Shown here in pieces: positions 53,255 to 61,589 of a DNA stretch of 64,000 nucleotides (positions within the stretch are counted from its first letter, which is position 1; every line of letters starts with the position of its first letter). A program made the translations under genes and the position numbers. Under the pieces are notes generated by a model that saw only the letters and a program-made list of their open reading frames with translations, was not told the origin of the DNA and made no database searches. Origin of the DNA: Noviherbaspirillum sedimenti (GTDB lineage Bacteria; Pseudomonadota; Gammaproteobacteria; Burkholderiales; Burkholderiaceae_D); assembly GCF_003590835.1 (NCBI RefSeq), contig NZ_QYUQ01000002.1, positions 3,348,001 through 3,412,000 of the forward strand, given 5' to 3'.

Positions 53255-53640
53255 CACGTCCCCTTTTTCTGACGAATAGAGAAGTTCCGCCGCGAGGCTG
53301 ACTGCACATCCTTGGACGTTTTGAAGGAATCGGCTTCGTCATCGGACGCAGGAGCCCGGTTTTCCTTTGCTTGCTTGACACTGTGGTCGGTGGCGAAATC
53401 AAAAGCTCTTGAGGCGGAAGCGTTCTCTTGCAAGGATACGGTGACGCCAAGGGTTGAAAACAGTTGCAGCATTTGCTCGAAGTTCACTACGCCGGGATTC
53501 GCTTCAATTTCCGCAATACGTGCCTGGCTGACACCTACCTGTTCGCCCAATTGAGTTTGTGTGAGGCCGCGCATCTTTCTGAGCGCCCGAAGATGCGGGC
53601 GCAACTGAGCCGGAAAGCGGATAGGATAGGCATGGAGCAT
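53251..53640 (-). CDS. hipB: HipB-like XRE-family antitoxin/regulator
   Basis: A 129-residue helix-turn-helix protein. The XRE domain covers about residues 12-70 (MRGLTQTQLGEQVGVSQARI, then NFEQMLQLFSTLGVTVSLQE), matching HipB. The tail from about residue 75 is polar and probably disordered. The stop overlaps the hipA remnant start, the usual hipBA arrangement. With hipA destroyed it is an orphan antitoxin, which might persist as a repressor or as protection against an incoming HipA. Confidence 0.85.
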   Translation of the reverse strand: MLHAYPIRFPAQLRPHLRALRKMRGLTQTQLGEQVGVSQARIAEIEANPGVVNFEQMLQLFSTLGVTVSLQENASASRAFDFATDHSVKQAKENRAPASDDEADSFKTSKDVQSASRRNFSIRQKKGTW

Positions 53641-53653
53641 AGTAAATTCATAA

Positions 53654-53723
53654 TATAAGCCAAAGCCGATATATTCAATTTATAGCCAGAAGCCAATTTT
53701 TCGTATACAGGCTATGGCCTATA
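53654..53723. promoter_or_regulatory. putative HipB operator region
   Basis: Two near-direct repeats, TATAAGCCAAAGCCGA (53654-53669) and TATAGCCAGAAGCCAA (53681-53696), lie 27 bases apart. A palindrome-like TATACAGGCTATGGCCTATA follows at 53704-53723. They occupy the hipB promoter region, where autoregulation of hipBA normally occurs. Confidence 0.45.
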
Positions 53724-53739
53724 ATTATCTTTCGCTGAG

Positions 53740-54645
53740 TCATGCAGGTGGCGTCAAAAAATAAATTGGCGATAAAGGCAAACGACGCCGGGCGCTATCT
53801 TCCAGTTTGCCGTAAAACTCGATCCACAACTCGACCAGCTTATCCAGATCAATCAAGGTCACTTTACGTGACTCCTGGGCACGAGCGAATTCTTCAGCAT
53901 CCTTGGTAAATCCCCCGGTGGAAACAAAGAGACCGACATCGTTGTTGCCAATTAGCGAAGTAAACGCCCGCAAGGTATCAGTACTTATTCTTTGCGTCAC
54001 GCGTTTTACCTGCACCTTGATGCGTGGCGGGACGGTGCCAAGCGGATCGTTATAGGCAAGAATGTCCACGCCGCCATCCTTGCCCGGCGGGGAAACCCAG
54101 GAAACATGGTAGCTCATGGCTTTTAACAAATCCGCTACCAGATCCTGAAATTCATAAGGATTCATCGCAAGCAAATACATCTCGATTTCGGTCCAGGCTT
54201 GTTCCTCGGCTTGTTCGAAAGTGATGCTTGTGGATTTTCCCCCGGAATCCTCCTCGCCGAATTCAGGCTGCGATGATGTCTGCAAGCTTAGTCCTTTTTG
54301 GCTGGCCTTCCAGGCGTCATAAAGTTTTACTGCAGATTTGTAAAATGACTCCGGGTCCGTAATGCTGTTGTATGCTTCCACACCATCGACAGTCACGGTC
54401 CAGGTGCCTTTATGCTTGAGAATCCAGCCGGCCTTTACGCAATCCACTGTGGCAAAGCGGACAATTTTTTCGAATCGGCGGTCGCCCGAAGATTCATAAA
54501 TTCCTGCTTCATAGGGCGACAAGGTGACGGAGTCCGCCAGTTTTTTCAGTGCGACGCCCGCCTGCAATCCATCCTGCGATTGCAACAGAATTTCAAAGAG
54601 CTTGCGCAGCAGCTCACCTGTACGTTTCCGAGTTACTTCAGCCAT
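53740..54645 (-). CDS. mrr: Mrr-type restriction endonuclease
   Basis: A 301-residue protein with two domains. The first 110 residues resemble the Mrr N-terminal winged-helix domain (YESSGDRRFEKIVRFATVDC). The nuclease domain begins near residue 160: MNPYEFQDLVADLLKAMSY, then GKDGGVDILAYNDPLG and KVQVKR, giving the D-(x)n-Q-x-K restriction core. FVSTGGFTKDAEEFA follows. Mrr enzymes cleave modified foreign DNA. It starts 12 bases after the abiEii stop, so it is in one operon with the AbiE pair, which is an uncommon association. Confidence 0.9.
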   Translation of the reverse strand: MAEVTRKRTGELLRKLFEILLQSQDGLQAGVALKKLADSVTLSPYEAGIYESSGDRRFEKIVRFATVDCVKAGWILKHKGTWTVTVDGVEAYNSITDPESFYKSAVKLYDAWKASQKGLSLQTSSQPEFGEEDSGGKSTSITFEQAEEQAWTEIEMYLLAMNPYEFQDLVADLLKAMSYHVSWVSPPGKDGGVDILAYNDPLGTVPPRIKVQVKRVTQRISTDTLRAFTSLIGNNDVGLFVSTGGFTKDAEEFARAQESRKVTLIDLDKLVELWIEFYGKLEDSARRRLPLSPIYFLTPPA

Positions 54646-54657
54646 AGATTCTCCTGT

Positions 54658-55434
54658 TTATATTTCAGCGAGGCCGTTGCAGACTGCTTCGATCAGCCTG
54701 CGAGCGTGTTCAAGGTCGAGGCCGGATTGCTGAGCAAGCAGCAACTGGCCATGGGGATCGGCTTGTGGCAACAATATGTCCAGCACATGCTGGATTGCTT
54801 GCCTGTCCAGCAAAAGTGCGATATCGCGCCCAAGTAAGCGCGCGCCGGCTGCCTCGTGGTCATAATCATCGGCGGCGAACAGGTCGCCATGATCGCGCGC
54901 GGCGCGGTCAAGATTGCCGCAATCCATATAGTGGCGCAGATACAGCAGCAAGTCGCCGGCATCACGGCCCGGGGTCGAGTGTTTGCGGTCTTGCCAGGCC
55001 GTTACTTTGAGCAAGGCCAGCGCAGGGATCGAGGCAACGCGCAAGCTCACCCCATCGGGCATTCGCACCGATTGGCTGGCTGCGAATGCCTCGCTGACGC
55101 CGAAACAATCGAACACCGTGCTTTGATCGGGCGGCCAGAGGATGGTGCGGTCGGCGCGCTCGATCCCGCCAAACGGCACGATGTCCAGCGGCAGCCCCGT
55201 CGCTTGATGGCGCAGCCGGTGCGTTGCCGCCCCAGGGCGCTCGGCAAAATCGCCACTCGCAAGCAAGGCTGCGCGTAACGCGGCAAAGGCTTCCCAATCG
55301 CGCACCATCACGGCAAAATCGACATCCTCGGTCTGGCGCCCGGGCGCGATGCCATGCGCGTGGCGCAGCATCAGGTCGCGCACCACCGCCGCCAGTGGCG
55401 CCAGCTCAGGCTTGCGTGAAAAGTCGAGTGACAT
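54658..55434 (-). CDS. AbiEii-like nucleotidyltransferase toxin
   Basis: A 258-residue nucleotidyltransferase-fold protein of the AbiEii/AbiGii group. The active-site motif is GRQTEDVDFAVMV near residue 35, with a third carboxylate in LPLDIVPFGG near 90. LLKVTAWQDRKHSTPGRDAG and DLLLYLRHY are further family-like segments. AbiEii toxins transfer nucleotides to a cellular target and stop growth during phage attack. The ATG at 55434 overlaps the antitoxin gene by 29 bases; the longer frame needs a TTG start. Confidence 0.85.
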   Translation of the reverse strand: MSLDFSRKPELAPLAAVVRDLMLRHAHGIAPGRQTEDVDFAVMVRDWEAFAALRAALLASGDFAERPGAATHRLRHQATGLPLDIVPFGGIERADRTILWPPDQSTVFDCFGVSEAFAASQSVRMPDGVSLRVASIPALALLKVTAWQDRKHSTPGRDAGDLLLYLRHYMDCGNLDRAARDHGDLFAADDYDHEAAGARLLGRDIALLLDRQAIQHVLDILLPQADPHGQLLLAQQSGLDLEHARRLIEAVCNGLAEI

Positions 55435-56458
55435 GCGCGTCCTCAATCATCTTTGCGGTTTCGATGCAGCGCGCGTCACCCGTGGCCAGCAAGTCGGCAT
55501 ACGCCAGCAGGGGGGGCACCAGGTTGGGATGGGCCGGGTCGCCGGCGAAATGCCAGAAGCGCTTGCGCACTTCCACCACCGCCGTATGGCCAGGCGCCGG
55601 CTCCTTCATGAACTTCAAGCGTGCCGCCAAAAGGCCCGGCATCTTGTCTGCATAGAGGGTGAGCTCGCCGGGGCGCAGGTAATCGGTCAGCAGGGCGGCG
55701 GCGGGCTCGCCGCCCCACAATGCGCCATGTTCCGCAAGCGGCCAGTCTTTCCAGCCTTCCAGCGTAGGCACGTAGTAGCGGCCAAGCAGCGTGCGTGGCC
55801 GCAAAACGCGGGCATAGGCGTCGGTCCATTGATCGAGCAGGCGCGGCAGCTCGAACAGCCGGCGCGTGCCGCGCTTGCCGTTCAGGTCGCGCACATAGCC
55901 AAGCTGCTGCAGGTCCGGGATCACCCAACCGACGGTGCCATGGGCGACGCCAGCCATTTTGGCCAGTTCGCGATAAGGCAGGTTGATCGCCTGCGGGGCG
56001 CACAACAAGGCGAACAGCACTTGCAGGCCGGTCGGCTGGAACGCGCGGCCAAGAACTGGCGCGGTCGGTCTGGCGGGCGGTTTTTGTCCCTTTATCCAGA
56101 TCAGCAGGCCAGGCTGTTCGATGTAGGCATTGCCGGCTGCATCCAGGAAGGCGATGCGGCGGTCCTTCAATTCATCGGCCAGCGCCGGCGTCACATAATC
56201 GGTTACCAGCAGTGCCTGTTGCCCCAGGCGCTCAAGCTGAAGGATTGTCACGCCCAGCGTCGCCGGGCGCAAGGCGCGTTTCACTTCGGCGGCGTACAGG
56301 CCTTGCCCGGCGCCGTGATGAATCCGCACCAAGGCATCGGCATGCACACCTCCAGGCTGGGTTTGCTGCTGCACGATTTGCGCGGCCACGCCCAAGCCGC
56401 GCACCGCATCCAAGGCGGCGTTCAGCAAGGTATCGTCAGCGGCAGGCAATTTGTCCAT
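55406..56458 (-). CDS. AbiEi-type antitoxin/repressor
   Basis: A 350-residue partner of the AbiEii-like toxin. It has ALADELKDRRIAFLDAAGNA near residue 95 and a winged-helix-like segment YRELAKMAGVAHGTVGWVIP near 165, consistent with the longer AbiEi antitoxins, which repress their own operon. The C-terminal half is rich in hydrophobic residues and family-specific. The ATG is preceded by a promoter region packed with GTCCAAT half-sites, one of which overlaps the start codon. Confidence 0.83.
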   Translation of the reverse strand: MDKLPAADDTLLNAALDAVRGLGVAAQIVQQQTQPGGVHADALVRIHHGAGQGLYAAEVKRALRPATLGVTILQLERLGQQALLVTDYVTPALADELKDRRIAFLDAAGNAYIEQPGLLIWIKGQKPPARPTAPVLGRAFQPTGLQVLFALLCAPQAINLPYRELAKMAGVAHGTVGWVIPDLQQLGYVRDLNGKRGTRRLFELPRLLDQWTDAYARVLRPRTLLGRYYVPTLEGWKDWPLAEHGALWGGEPAAALLTDYLRPGELTLYADKMPGLLAARLKFMKEPAPGHTAVVEVRKRFWHFAGDPAHPNLVPPLLAYADLLATGDARCIETAKMIEDAHVTRLFTQA

Positions 56459-56591
56459 TTTTAATTGATGTCCAATATTATTGGACGCTTATTTATATTG
56501 GACAATCATAGTAAGCAAGTGTGTTGAATGTCAATCATTTGTCCAATAAATTAAGCTGTCCATTTTCATTGGACAAAAAGAAATATTGGAC
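56453..56591. promoter_or_regulatory. array of AbiEi operator half-sites
   Basis: GTCCAAT or its complement ATTGGAC occurs at 56470-56476, 56480-56486, 56497-56503, 56541-56547, 56568-56574 and 56585-56591. Variants GTCCATT lie at 56453-56459 and 56558-56564. The first pair forms a 17-bp palindrome and the 56557-56575 pair forms a second. This fits cooperative autorepression by AbiEi and also covers the upstream region of the divergent helicase. Confidence 0.72.
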
Positions 56592-56690
56592 GTGTCAACG
56601 TATTTGCCATGCACACGCCTAAACGGATGCAGCCTGCAATGCAGGGTTTCACGATTTAATTTACCAAAAGTAATTGCTCAATAGTAATAT

Positions 56691-56718
56691 GCCATGGATA
56701 CCAAAAGGAATCCATGGC
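56691..56718 (+). promoter_or_regulatory. hairpin enclosing the helicase ribosome-binding site
   Basis: GCCATGGAT (56691-56699) and ATCCATGGC (56710-56718) are perfect complements with a 10-base loop. The AAGGA of the ribosome-binding site lies in the loop and the start codon (56714-56716) in the stem, so folding would block initiation. Confidence 0.55.
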
Positions 56719-58555
56719 AACCCTCATCCCTGCAATTGGCGCGTGCAAGTCCCGCATGACTGGCGGGGAAAGGCGTTTGGCCGAACGTTTCGAAGAAAAA
56801 TTCGAGGATGATTACCTGTGCTGGTACGACGTCTCGATCGGCGACAAGACCCGCCATCCCGATTTTGTCGTCTTCCACCCCAGTCGCGGCCTGCTGGTAC
56901 TGGAAGTGAAGGACTGGAAGCTCACCACCATCCAGAGCATCGACAAGCAAAGCGTCGTGCTCAGCACCGACCATGGCCTCAAGCATGAATTGAATCCGCT
57001 GGAACAGGCGCGGCAATACATGTACGTCATCACCAGCAAGCTCGAACGCGATCCACAACTGGTCTGGCCCAGCGGTTCATTGAAAGGCAAGCCGGCTTTC
57101 CCCTACGGCCATGGCGTGGTGCTGGCCAACATCGACCGCAAGCAGTTCGACGAACACAACATGGAAAATGTGCTGCCGTCGCACCTCGTCATTTGCAAGG
57201 ACGAGATGACACCCAGCGTGGATGCCGAAGCATTTCAGAAGCGCCTGTGGGACATGTTCCCGTACAAGTTCACGCGTAAGCTCTCGCTGCCGCAGATCGA
57301 CCGCATCCGCTGGCACATGTTTCCGGAAATTCGCATTCCCGCGCAGGCCGACATGTTCGCCGACAGCGGCCAGAAGGAAATTGAAATCCCCGACGTGTTG
57401 CGCGTCATGGATATCCAGCAGGAGCAACTCGCGCGCAGCCTCGGTGAAGGGCACCGCGTCATCCATGGCGTGGCAGGATCGGGCAAGACGCTGATCCTCG
57501 GCTATCGCGCCGAGCATCTCGCCAAGATGTGCCAGCGCCCCATCCTGGTGCTTTGCTATAACAAGACGCTGGCGGCGAAACTGGCCAGCACGCTGGCAGC
57601 CAAGGGCTTGCAGGACAAGGTCAACGTGGTCAATTTCCACGCCTGGTGCGTGCGGCAATTGAAAGCCTATAACGTCGGCACGCCGCCGAACGATAGTGGC
57701 ATCGATGCGTTTTTCGAGGCCTGTGTCGACAAGGTGATCCGCTCCGTCGATCAAAAGCTCATCCCGTCTGCGCAATATGATGCGGTGCTGATCGACGAGG
57801 GGCATGACTTCAAGGCGGAATGGTTCAAGCTGGTCGTGCAAATGATCCATCCGGACACCAATTCGCTGCTGGTGCTGTATGACGATGCGCAATCGATTTA
57901 CAACGGCCCGGAGAAGCGGCGCTTCTCGTTTTCCAGCGTCGGCGTGCAGGCGCAGGGTCGCACCACCATCCTTAAACTGAATTACCGCAACACGGCGGAA
58001 ATCCTGGCGGTGGCACGGGCCTTTGCCGACGATCTGCTGTCGGCGAAAGACACTGAAGAAGACCAGGCGCCGATCGTGCAGCCCATGAGCACGGGCCGGC
58101 ATGGGCCCAAGCCCTTGCTGATCAAGTTTCCGAAACTGAGTAGCGAAATCGAGTATCTCGCCGACCGGCTGGCCAGCGCCAACAAGATGGGGATGCCGTG
58201 GAATCAGATGGCGGTGATCTATCGCCATTACGGCATCGGCAAGGAGGTGGCGCAACTCCTGAGCCGCAAAGGTGTGCCGTTCGAATGGCAGCAGGACAAG
58301 AAGAAGTCATTCGACCCCAATCATGACAGCGTCAAGATCGTGACGATGCATAGCAGTAAGGGGTTGGAATTCCCAGTGGTTTGTATTCCGGGTGTTGGTG
58401 CGACAGGTCCGAACGCAGAGTCAGCAGAAGAAGAGGCGCGGCTGCTCTATGTTGCGATGACGCGGGCGACGCATGAATTGGTCATGACGCATGGGGAGGA
58501 GTCGGTGATTGCGGAGAAGATGGGGAAGGCGATGGGGGCGTTGGACACAATTTGA
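56714..58555 (+). CDS. NERD-domain SF1 helicase
   Basis: A 613-residue protein. The nuclease-related NERD domain covers about residues 18-125 (GGERRLAERFEEKF, then HPDFVVFHPSRG and LVLEVKDWK, with the D and ExK of a PD-(D/E)XK core). A UvrD/Rep-type helicase follows: GVAGSGKTLILGY (Walker A) near 252, VLIDEGHDFKAEW near 358, LNYRNTAEIL near 420, TMHSSKGLEFPVVCIPG near 540 and LLYVAMTRATHELVMT near 580. All helicase motifs look intact. NERD-helicases occur in phage-defence loci, and here it is divergent from abiE. The nuclease is predicted, not shown. Confidence 0.9.
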   Translation: MATLIPAIGACKSRMTGGERRLAERFEEKFEDDYLCWYDVSIGDKTRHPDFVVFHPSRGLLVLEVKDWKLTTIQSIDKQSVVLSTDHGLKHELNPLEQARQYMYVITSKLERDPQLVWPSGSLKGKPAFPYGHGVVLANIDRKQFDEHNMENVLPSHLVICKDEMTPSVDAEAFQKRLWDMFPYKFTRKLSLPQIDRIRWHMFPEIRIPAQADMFADSGQKEIEIPDVLRVMDIQQEQLARSLGEGHRVIHGVAGSGKTLILGYRAEHLAKMCQRPILVLCYNKTLAAKLASTLAAKGLQDKVNVVNFHAWCVRQLKAYNVGTPPNDSGIDAFFEACVDKVIRSVDQKLIPSAQYDAVLIDEGHDFKAEWFKLVVQMIHPDTNSLLVLYDDAQSIYNGPEKRRFSFSSVGVQAQGRTTILKLNYRNTAEILAVARAFADDLLSAKDTEEDQAPIVQPMSTGRHGPKPLLIKFPKLSSEIEYLADRLASANKMGMPWNQMAVIYRHYGIGKEVAQLLSRKGVPFEWQQDKKKSFDPNHDSVKIVTMHSSKGLEFPVVCIPGVGATGPNAESAEEEARLLYVAMTRATHELVMTHGEESVIAEKMGKAMGALDTI

Positions 58556-58915
58556 GTTCATGAGGGTTTAAAGGAAGAAGAAAGTCATTTGAATTTAATG
58601 ACCGGGATCTACATGTATGTTAAAGCGGGACTGCTTTATTCCATCCTCTATATCGTCCCTACGCTCCTGCTTATTGGCGAAGTAATCTTCATAACCGACA
58701 TGCTTGGTGTTTTCATGGTCATCACGCACTACCTACTACCGTTGAAGATAGATACCTAACATTTTCTTATATGGACTCCTTCCACAAATTAATAAACTAA
58801 GATTTGGCCAATAAGCTGGTCAACATTCAGATCCTGACTCAAACCGACCAGCCTCCCGGGAAACTGAGGTTGGCGCACACAAAAACTTACTTAAAGGTCT
58901 AGCCGAGAATCATCC
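58556..58915. other. AT-rich spacer between NERD-helicase and Gabija genes
   Basis: The 360 bases between the helicase gene and gajA are AT-rich. They hold one small open frame (58598-58759) and a presumed gajA promoter after it. No terminator hairpin was recognised. Confidence 0.55.
58598..58759 (+). CDS. putative small membrane peptide in defence island
   Basis: A 53-residue frame beginning MTGIYMYVKAG, with a hydrophobic stretch (LLYSILYIVPTLLLIG) and a second one (VIFITDMLGVFMVITHYLL), ending KIDT. Two membrane helices are likely. An ATG five codons later (58613), or a TTG at 58589 about 11 bases after AGGAAG, are alternative starts. Its position between two defence genes and its hydrophobicity suggest a membrane-acting effector or toxin, by inference. 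It could also be chance, as no codon-use test is possible at this length. Confidence 0.4.
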   Translation: MTGIYMYVKAGLLYSILYIVPTLLLIGEVIFITDMLGVFMVITHYLLPLKIDT

Positions 58916-60517
58916 ATGCATATCGCCCGTGTAGTAATCCAAAATTATCGTCGCCTTGAAGAATTTCAGGTGGAGCTCAACCCAAAACTTAATATCGTTG
59001 TAGGTGACAACGAGTCTGGTAAGTCCACATTCCTTGAGGCTGTCAACCTTGCATTGACATTCCAAGTAAACGGACGCCTCATACATACAGAGATCCACCC
59101 TCATCTGTTCAACGCAAATGCTGTTGCACAATACCTGCAAGCACTCCGGGATGGAGTTCCATGCAAGCCTCCTGCGATCCTCATTGAGGTCTACTTCGCA
59201 AAAGACCCAGCATTGGCAAGGCTCAAGGGTACCAATAACAGTCAAGGGGAAGATGTTCCGGGTGTTCGGGTGCTGATCGAATACAGCGAGCTATTCAATA
59301 CGGAATACGCCGAATACATTGCCAAGCCTGAGCTTATTCGCACAATCCCCGTCGAATACTACCGAGCTCACTGGTTTAGCTTCGCCGACGAAGAGATCAC
59401 TCGGCGTTCGATCCCGTTGCGTTCGAGCTTCATCGACGCCAGCACCATTCGGAATGACTTCTCGGCGAATCGCTATGTCGTGGACATGATTAAGACAATG
59501 CTCGAATCCAAAGAGCAAGTAGATCTGGCATTGTCCTACCGTCTAATGAAGGACCGTTTCCTCGACGAAGAAAAGGTCAAGGCTATCAATGACAAATTGT
59601 CCGCCAAAAAGGGGGGCATCTCCAACAAGATTGTGTCTGTGTCACTGGACACAAGCTCGCGGTCCAGTTGGGAAGCTGGTGTTATCCCTCACTTGGACGA
59701 CATTCCTATGCCGCTCGTTGGCAAGGGCGAGCAGAATTCCATCAAGATCAAACTGGCTATGGAGGCGACGGAAAACTCCCACCTGTTTTTGATCGAAGAG
59801 CCAGAGAATCATCTCTCATTCTCGACGCTCAACGTCCTGATCAAGAGCATATCGGAGAAGAGAGCGAACAAACAGTTAATCATCACGACCCACAGTAGCT
59901 TTGTGCTCAACAAACTGGGGGTTGAATCGGTCCTGCTCTTTGCCAACAACAAAAGTATCACCCTAAAGGCACTTTCGCCGGACACTCATGACTACTTCCT
60001 AAAGCTGCCAGGCCATGAGACTTTGCGCTTGATCTTGGCCAAGCGGGCGATCTTGGTCGAAGGCCCATCGGACGAACTTATCGTCCAAAAGGCCTTTTTC
60101 CTCAAGCACGGCTCGATGCCCTTGGAGGCCGGCGTGGACGTCATCACTGTCAACTCGCTGGCATTCAAGAGATTTCTGGAAATCGCTTCTATGTTGGGAA
60201 CACAAGTCGACGTGGTTACGGATAACGACGGAGACGTTGATGCACTTAAAAGCAAGTATGTGGACTACCTCGATGCTGCTGCAAAGCCCAACATCCAAAT
60301 CCACTTTGACGACGACGTCGCTTACAAGACTTTGGAGCCTCAGTTACTCAAGAACAATGACCTCAAGACCATGAATGAGGTGCTGGGCACCAACTATGAG
60401 AATGATAAGGATCTGCTGAAGTTCATGGAGAAAAACAAGACCGAATGTGCGCTTCGATTTTTTGAAACCAAGACCGCTTGGAAGGCTCCTGTATATGTCA
60501 AAAGCGCCATCAGATAG
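58916..60517 (+). CDS. gajA: Gabija protein GajA (OLD-family ATPase/nuclease)
   Basis: A 533-residue OLD nuclease. The SMC-like ATPase shows GDNESGKSTFLEAVNLAL (Walker A) near residue 30 and HLFLIEEPENHLS (Walker B) near 290, with ITTHSSFVLNKLG after it. The TOPRIM nuclease follows: ILVEGPSDELIVQKAF near 378 and the metal-binding DNDGDVDAL near 438. With the UvrD-like partner overlapping its 3' end this is the two-gene Gabija layout, where GajA nicks DNA when nucleotides are depleted during phage infection. G+C is visibly lower than in neighbouring host genes. Confidence 0.9.
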   Translation: MHIARVVIQNYRRLEEFQVELNPKLNIVVGDNESGKSTFLEAVNLALTFQVNGRLIHTEIHPHLFNANAVAQYLQALRDGVPCKPPAILIEVYFAKDPALARLKGTNNSQGEDVPGVRVLIEYSELFNTEYAEYIAKPELIRTIPVEYYRAHWFSFADEEITRRSIPLRSSFIDASTIRNDFSANRYVVDMIKTMLESKEQVDLALSYRLMKDRFLDEEKVKAINDKLSAKKGGISNKIVSVSLDTSSRSSWEAGVIPHLDDIPMPLVGKGEQNSIKIKLAMEATENSHLFLIEEPENHLSFSTLNVLIKSISEKRANKQLIITTHSSFVLNKLGVESVLLFANNKSITLKALSPDTHDYFLKLPGHETLRLILAKRAILVEGPSDELIVQKAFFLKHGSMPLEAGVDVITVNSLAFKRFLEIASMLGTQVDVVTDNDGDVDALKSKYVDYLDAAAKPNIQIHFDDDVAYKTLEPQLLKNNDLKTMNEVLGTNYENDKDLLKFMEKNKTECALRFFETKTAWKAPVYVKSAIR

Positions 60518-61589
60518 TTTGGTTATTGTCGCAGCAGCTGGCGGGGGGAAGACCACTCGCATCGTCAACCAAGTATTGGCAAACTCCAAGGAGCGAGCAG
60601 CCATCCTGACTTATACTAAGGTCAATGCCGAAGAGCTCACCAACAAGCTATATGCCAAGGCAGGATCTATTCCGGCGCACGTTGAGGTCTCTTCTTGGTT
60701 CACGTTCTTGCTGAGAGAGATGGTTCGACCTTATCGAAACGCTATGCACCACAAGCGTATAGCAGGCATGTTATGGATCGAAAAACGATCCGTACCTTAC
60801 GTTCCAAAGGCCAAGACTGCCCAGTTCTTTTTCTACGAGGGAAACCGCATCTATTCGGACAAAGTGGCCCACTTTGTCGTCGAATGCAACAAGGCGGCGA
60901 ACGGTGCAGTCATCGCTAGGCTGGAAGATCGCTTCGACCACATCTATGTCGACGAGGTCCAAGACCTTGCCGCGTATGACCTCGAAGTGCTTAAGCTGCT
61001 ATTGAGGTCCAAAATCAAGATCACGCTGGTAGGCGATCATCGCCAATCCACCTACGCGACCAATCATGCGGCCCTGCACATGGGCTTTCGCGGCATCAAG
61101 ATCATCGACAAGTTCCACAAGTGGCAAAAGGCTAAATTGCTAGACGTTCGATTTGAAACCCAGACCCATCGATGTAACCAGACCATCGCGGACTTGGCTG
61201 ATTCTTTGTTTCCGAACATTCCCCGTACGGAGTCACTGAACTTTGACATCACGGACCATGACGGATTGTTCACAGTTCCGTCGAATCGTGTCCTCGAATA
61301 CTTTAATCGGTACACCCCTCAAGTCCTGCGTTTTTCAAAGTCCACAAAGTGTTTCCCTTTTGAAGCCGGAGCACGTAACTTCGGCGAGTGCAAAGGTTTG
61401 ACTTTCGATCGCGTGCTGATCTATCCCCATGGGGCAGCCTTGAAGTGGCTTCAAACCGGCGATATTAAACACGTCACAGACAAGGAGATATCTCTGGCCA
61501 AGCTGTATGTTGCGATCACTCGGGCACGATACAGCGTCGCTTTTGTCATGGACAAGCCCAGCTTCCTCCCCTCTATCAAATCGTTTTGA
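60495..61589 (+). CDS. gajB: Gabija protein GajB (short UvrD-like helicase)
   Basis: A 364-residue SF1 helicase-like protein whose ATG lies 23 bases inside gajA, so the two are translationally coupled. It keeps VAAAGGGKTTRIVNQ (Walker A) near residue 15, HIYVDEVQDLAAYDLE (Walker B) near 153, VGDHRQSTY near 182 and LYVAITRARYSVAFVM near 340. The well-studied GajB is about 490 residues, so inserted 1B/2B subdomains are probably missing or reduced. Both ends of the ATPase core are present, so it is a compact form rather than a fragment. Confidence 0.87.
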   Translation: MSKAPSDSLVIVAAAGGGKTTRIVNQVLANSKERAAILTYTKVNAEELTNKLYAKAGSIPAHVEVSSWFTFLLREMVRPYRNAMHHKRIAGMLWIEKRSVPYVPKAKTAQFFFYEGNRIYSDKVAHFVVECNKAANGAVIARLEDRFDHIYVDEVQDLAAYDLEVLKLLLRSKIKITLVGDHRQSTYATNHAALHMGFRGIKIIDKFHKWQKAKLLDVRFETQTHRCNQTIADLADSLFPNIPRTESLNFDITDHDGLFTVPSNRVLEYFNRYTPQVLRFSKSTKCFPFEAGARNFGECKGLTFDRVLIYPHGAALKWLQTGDIKHVTDKEISLAKLYVAITRARYSVAFVMDKPSFLPSIKSF

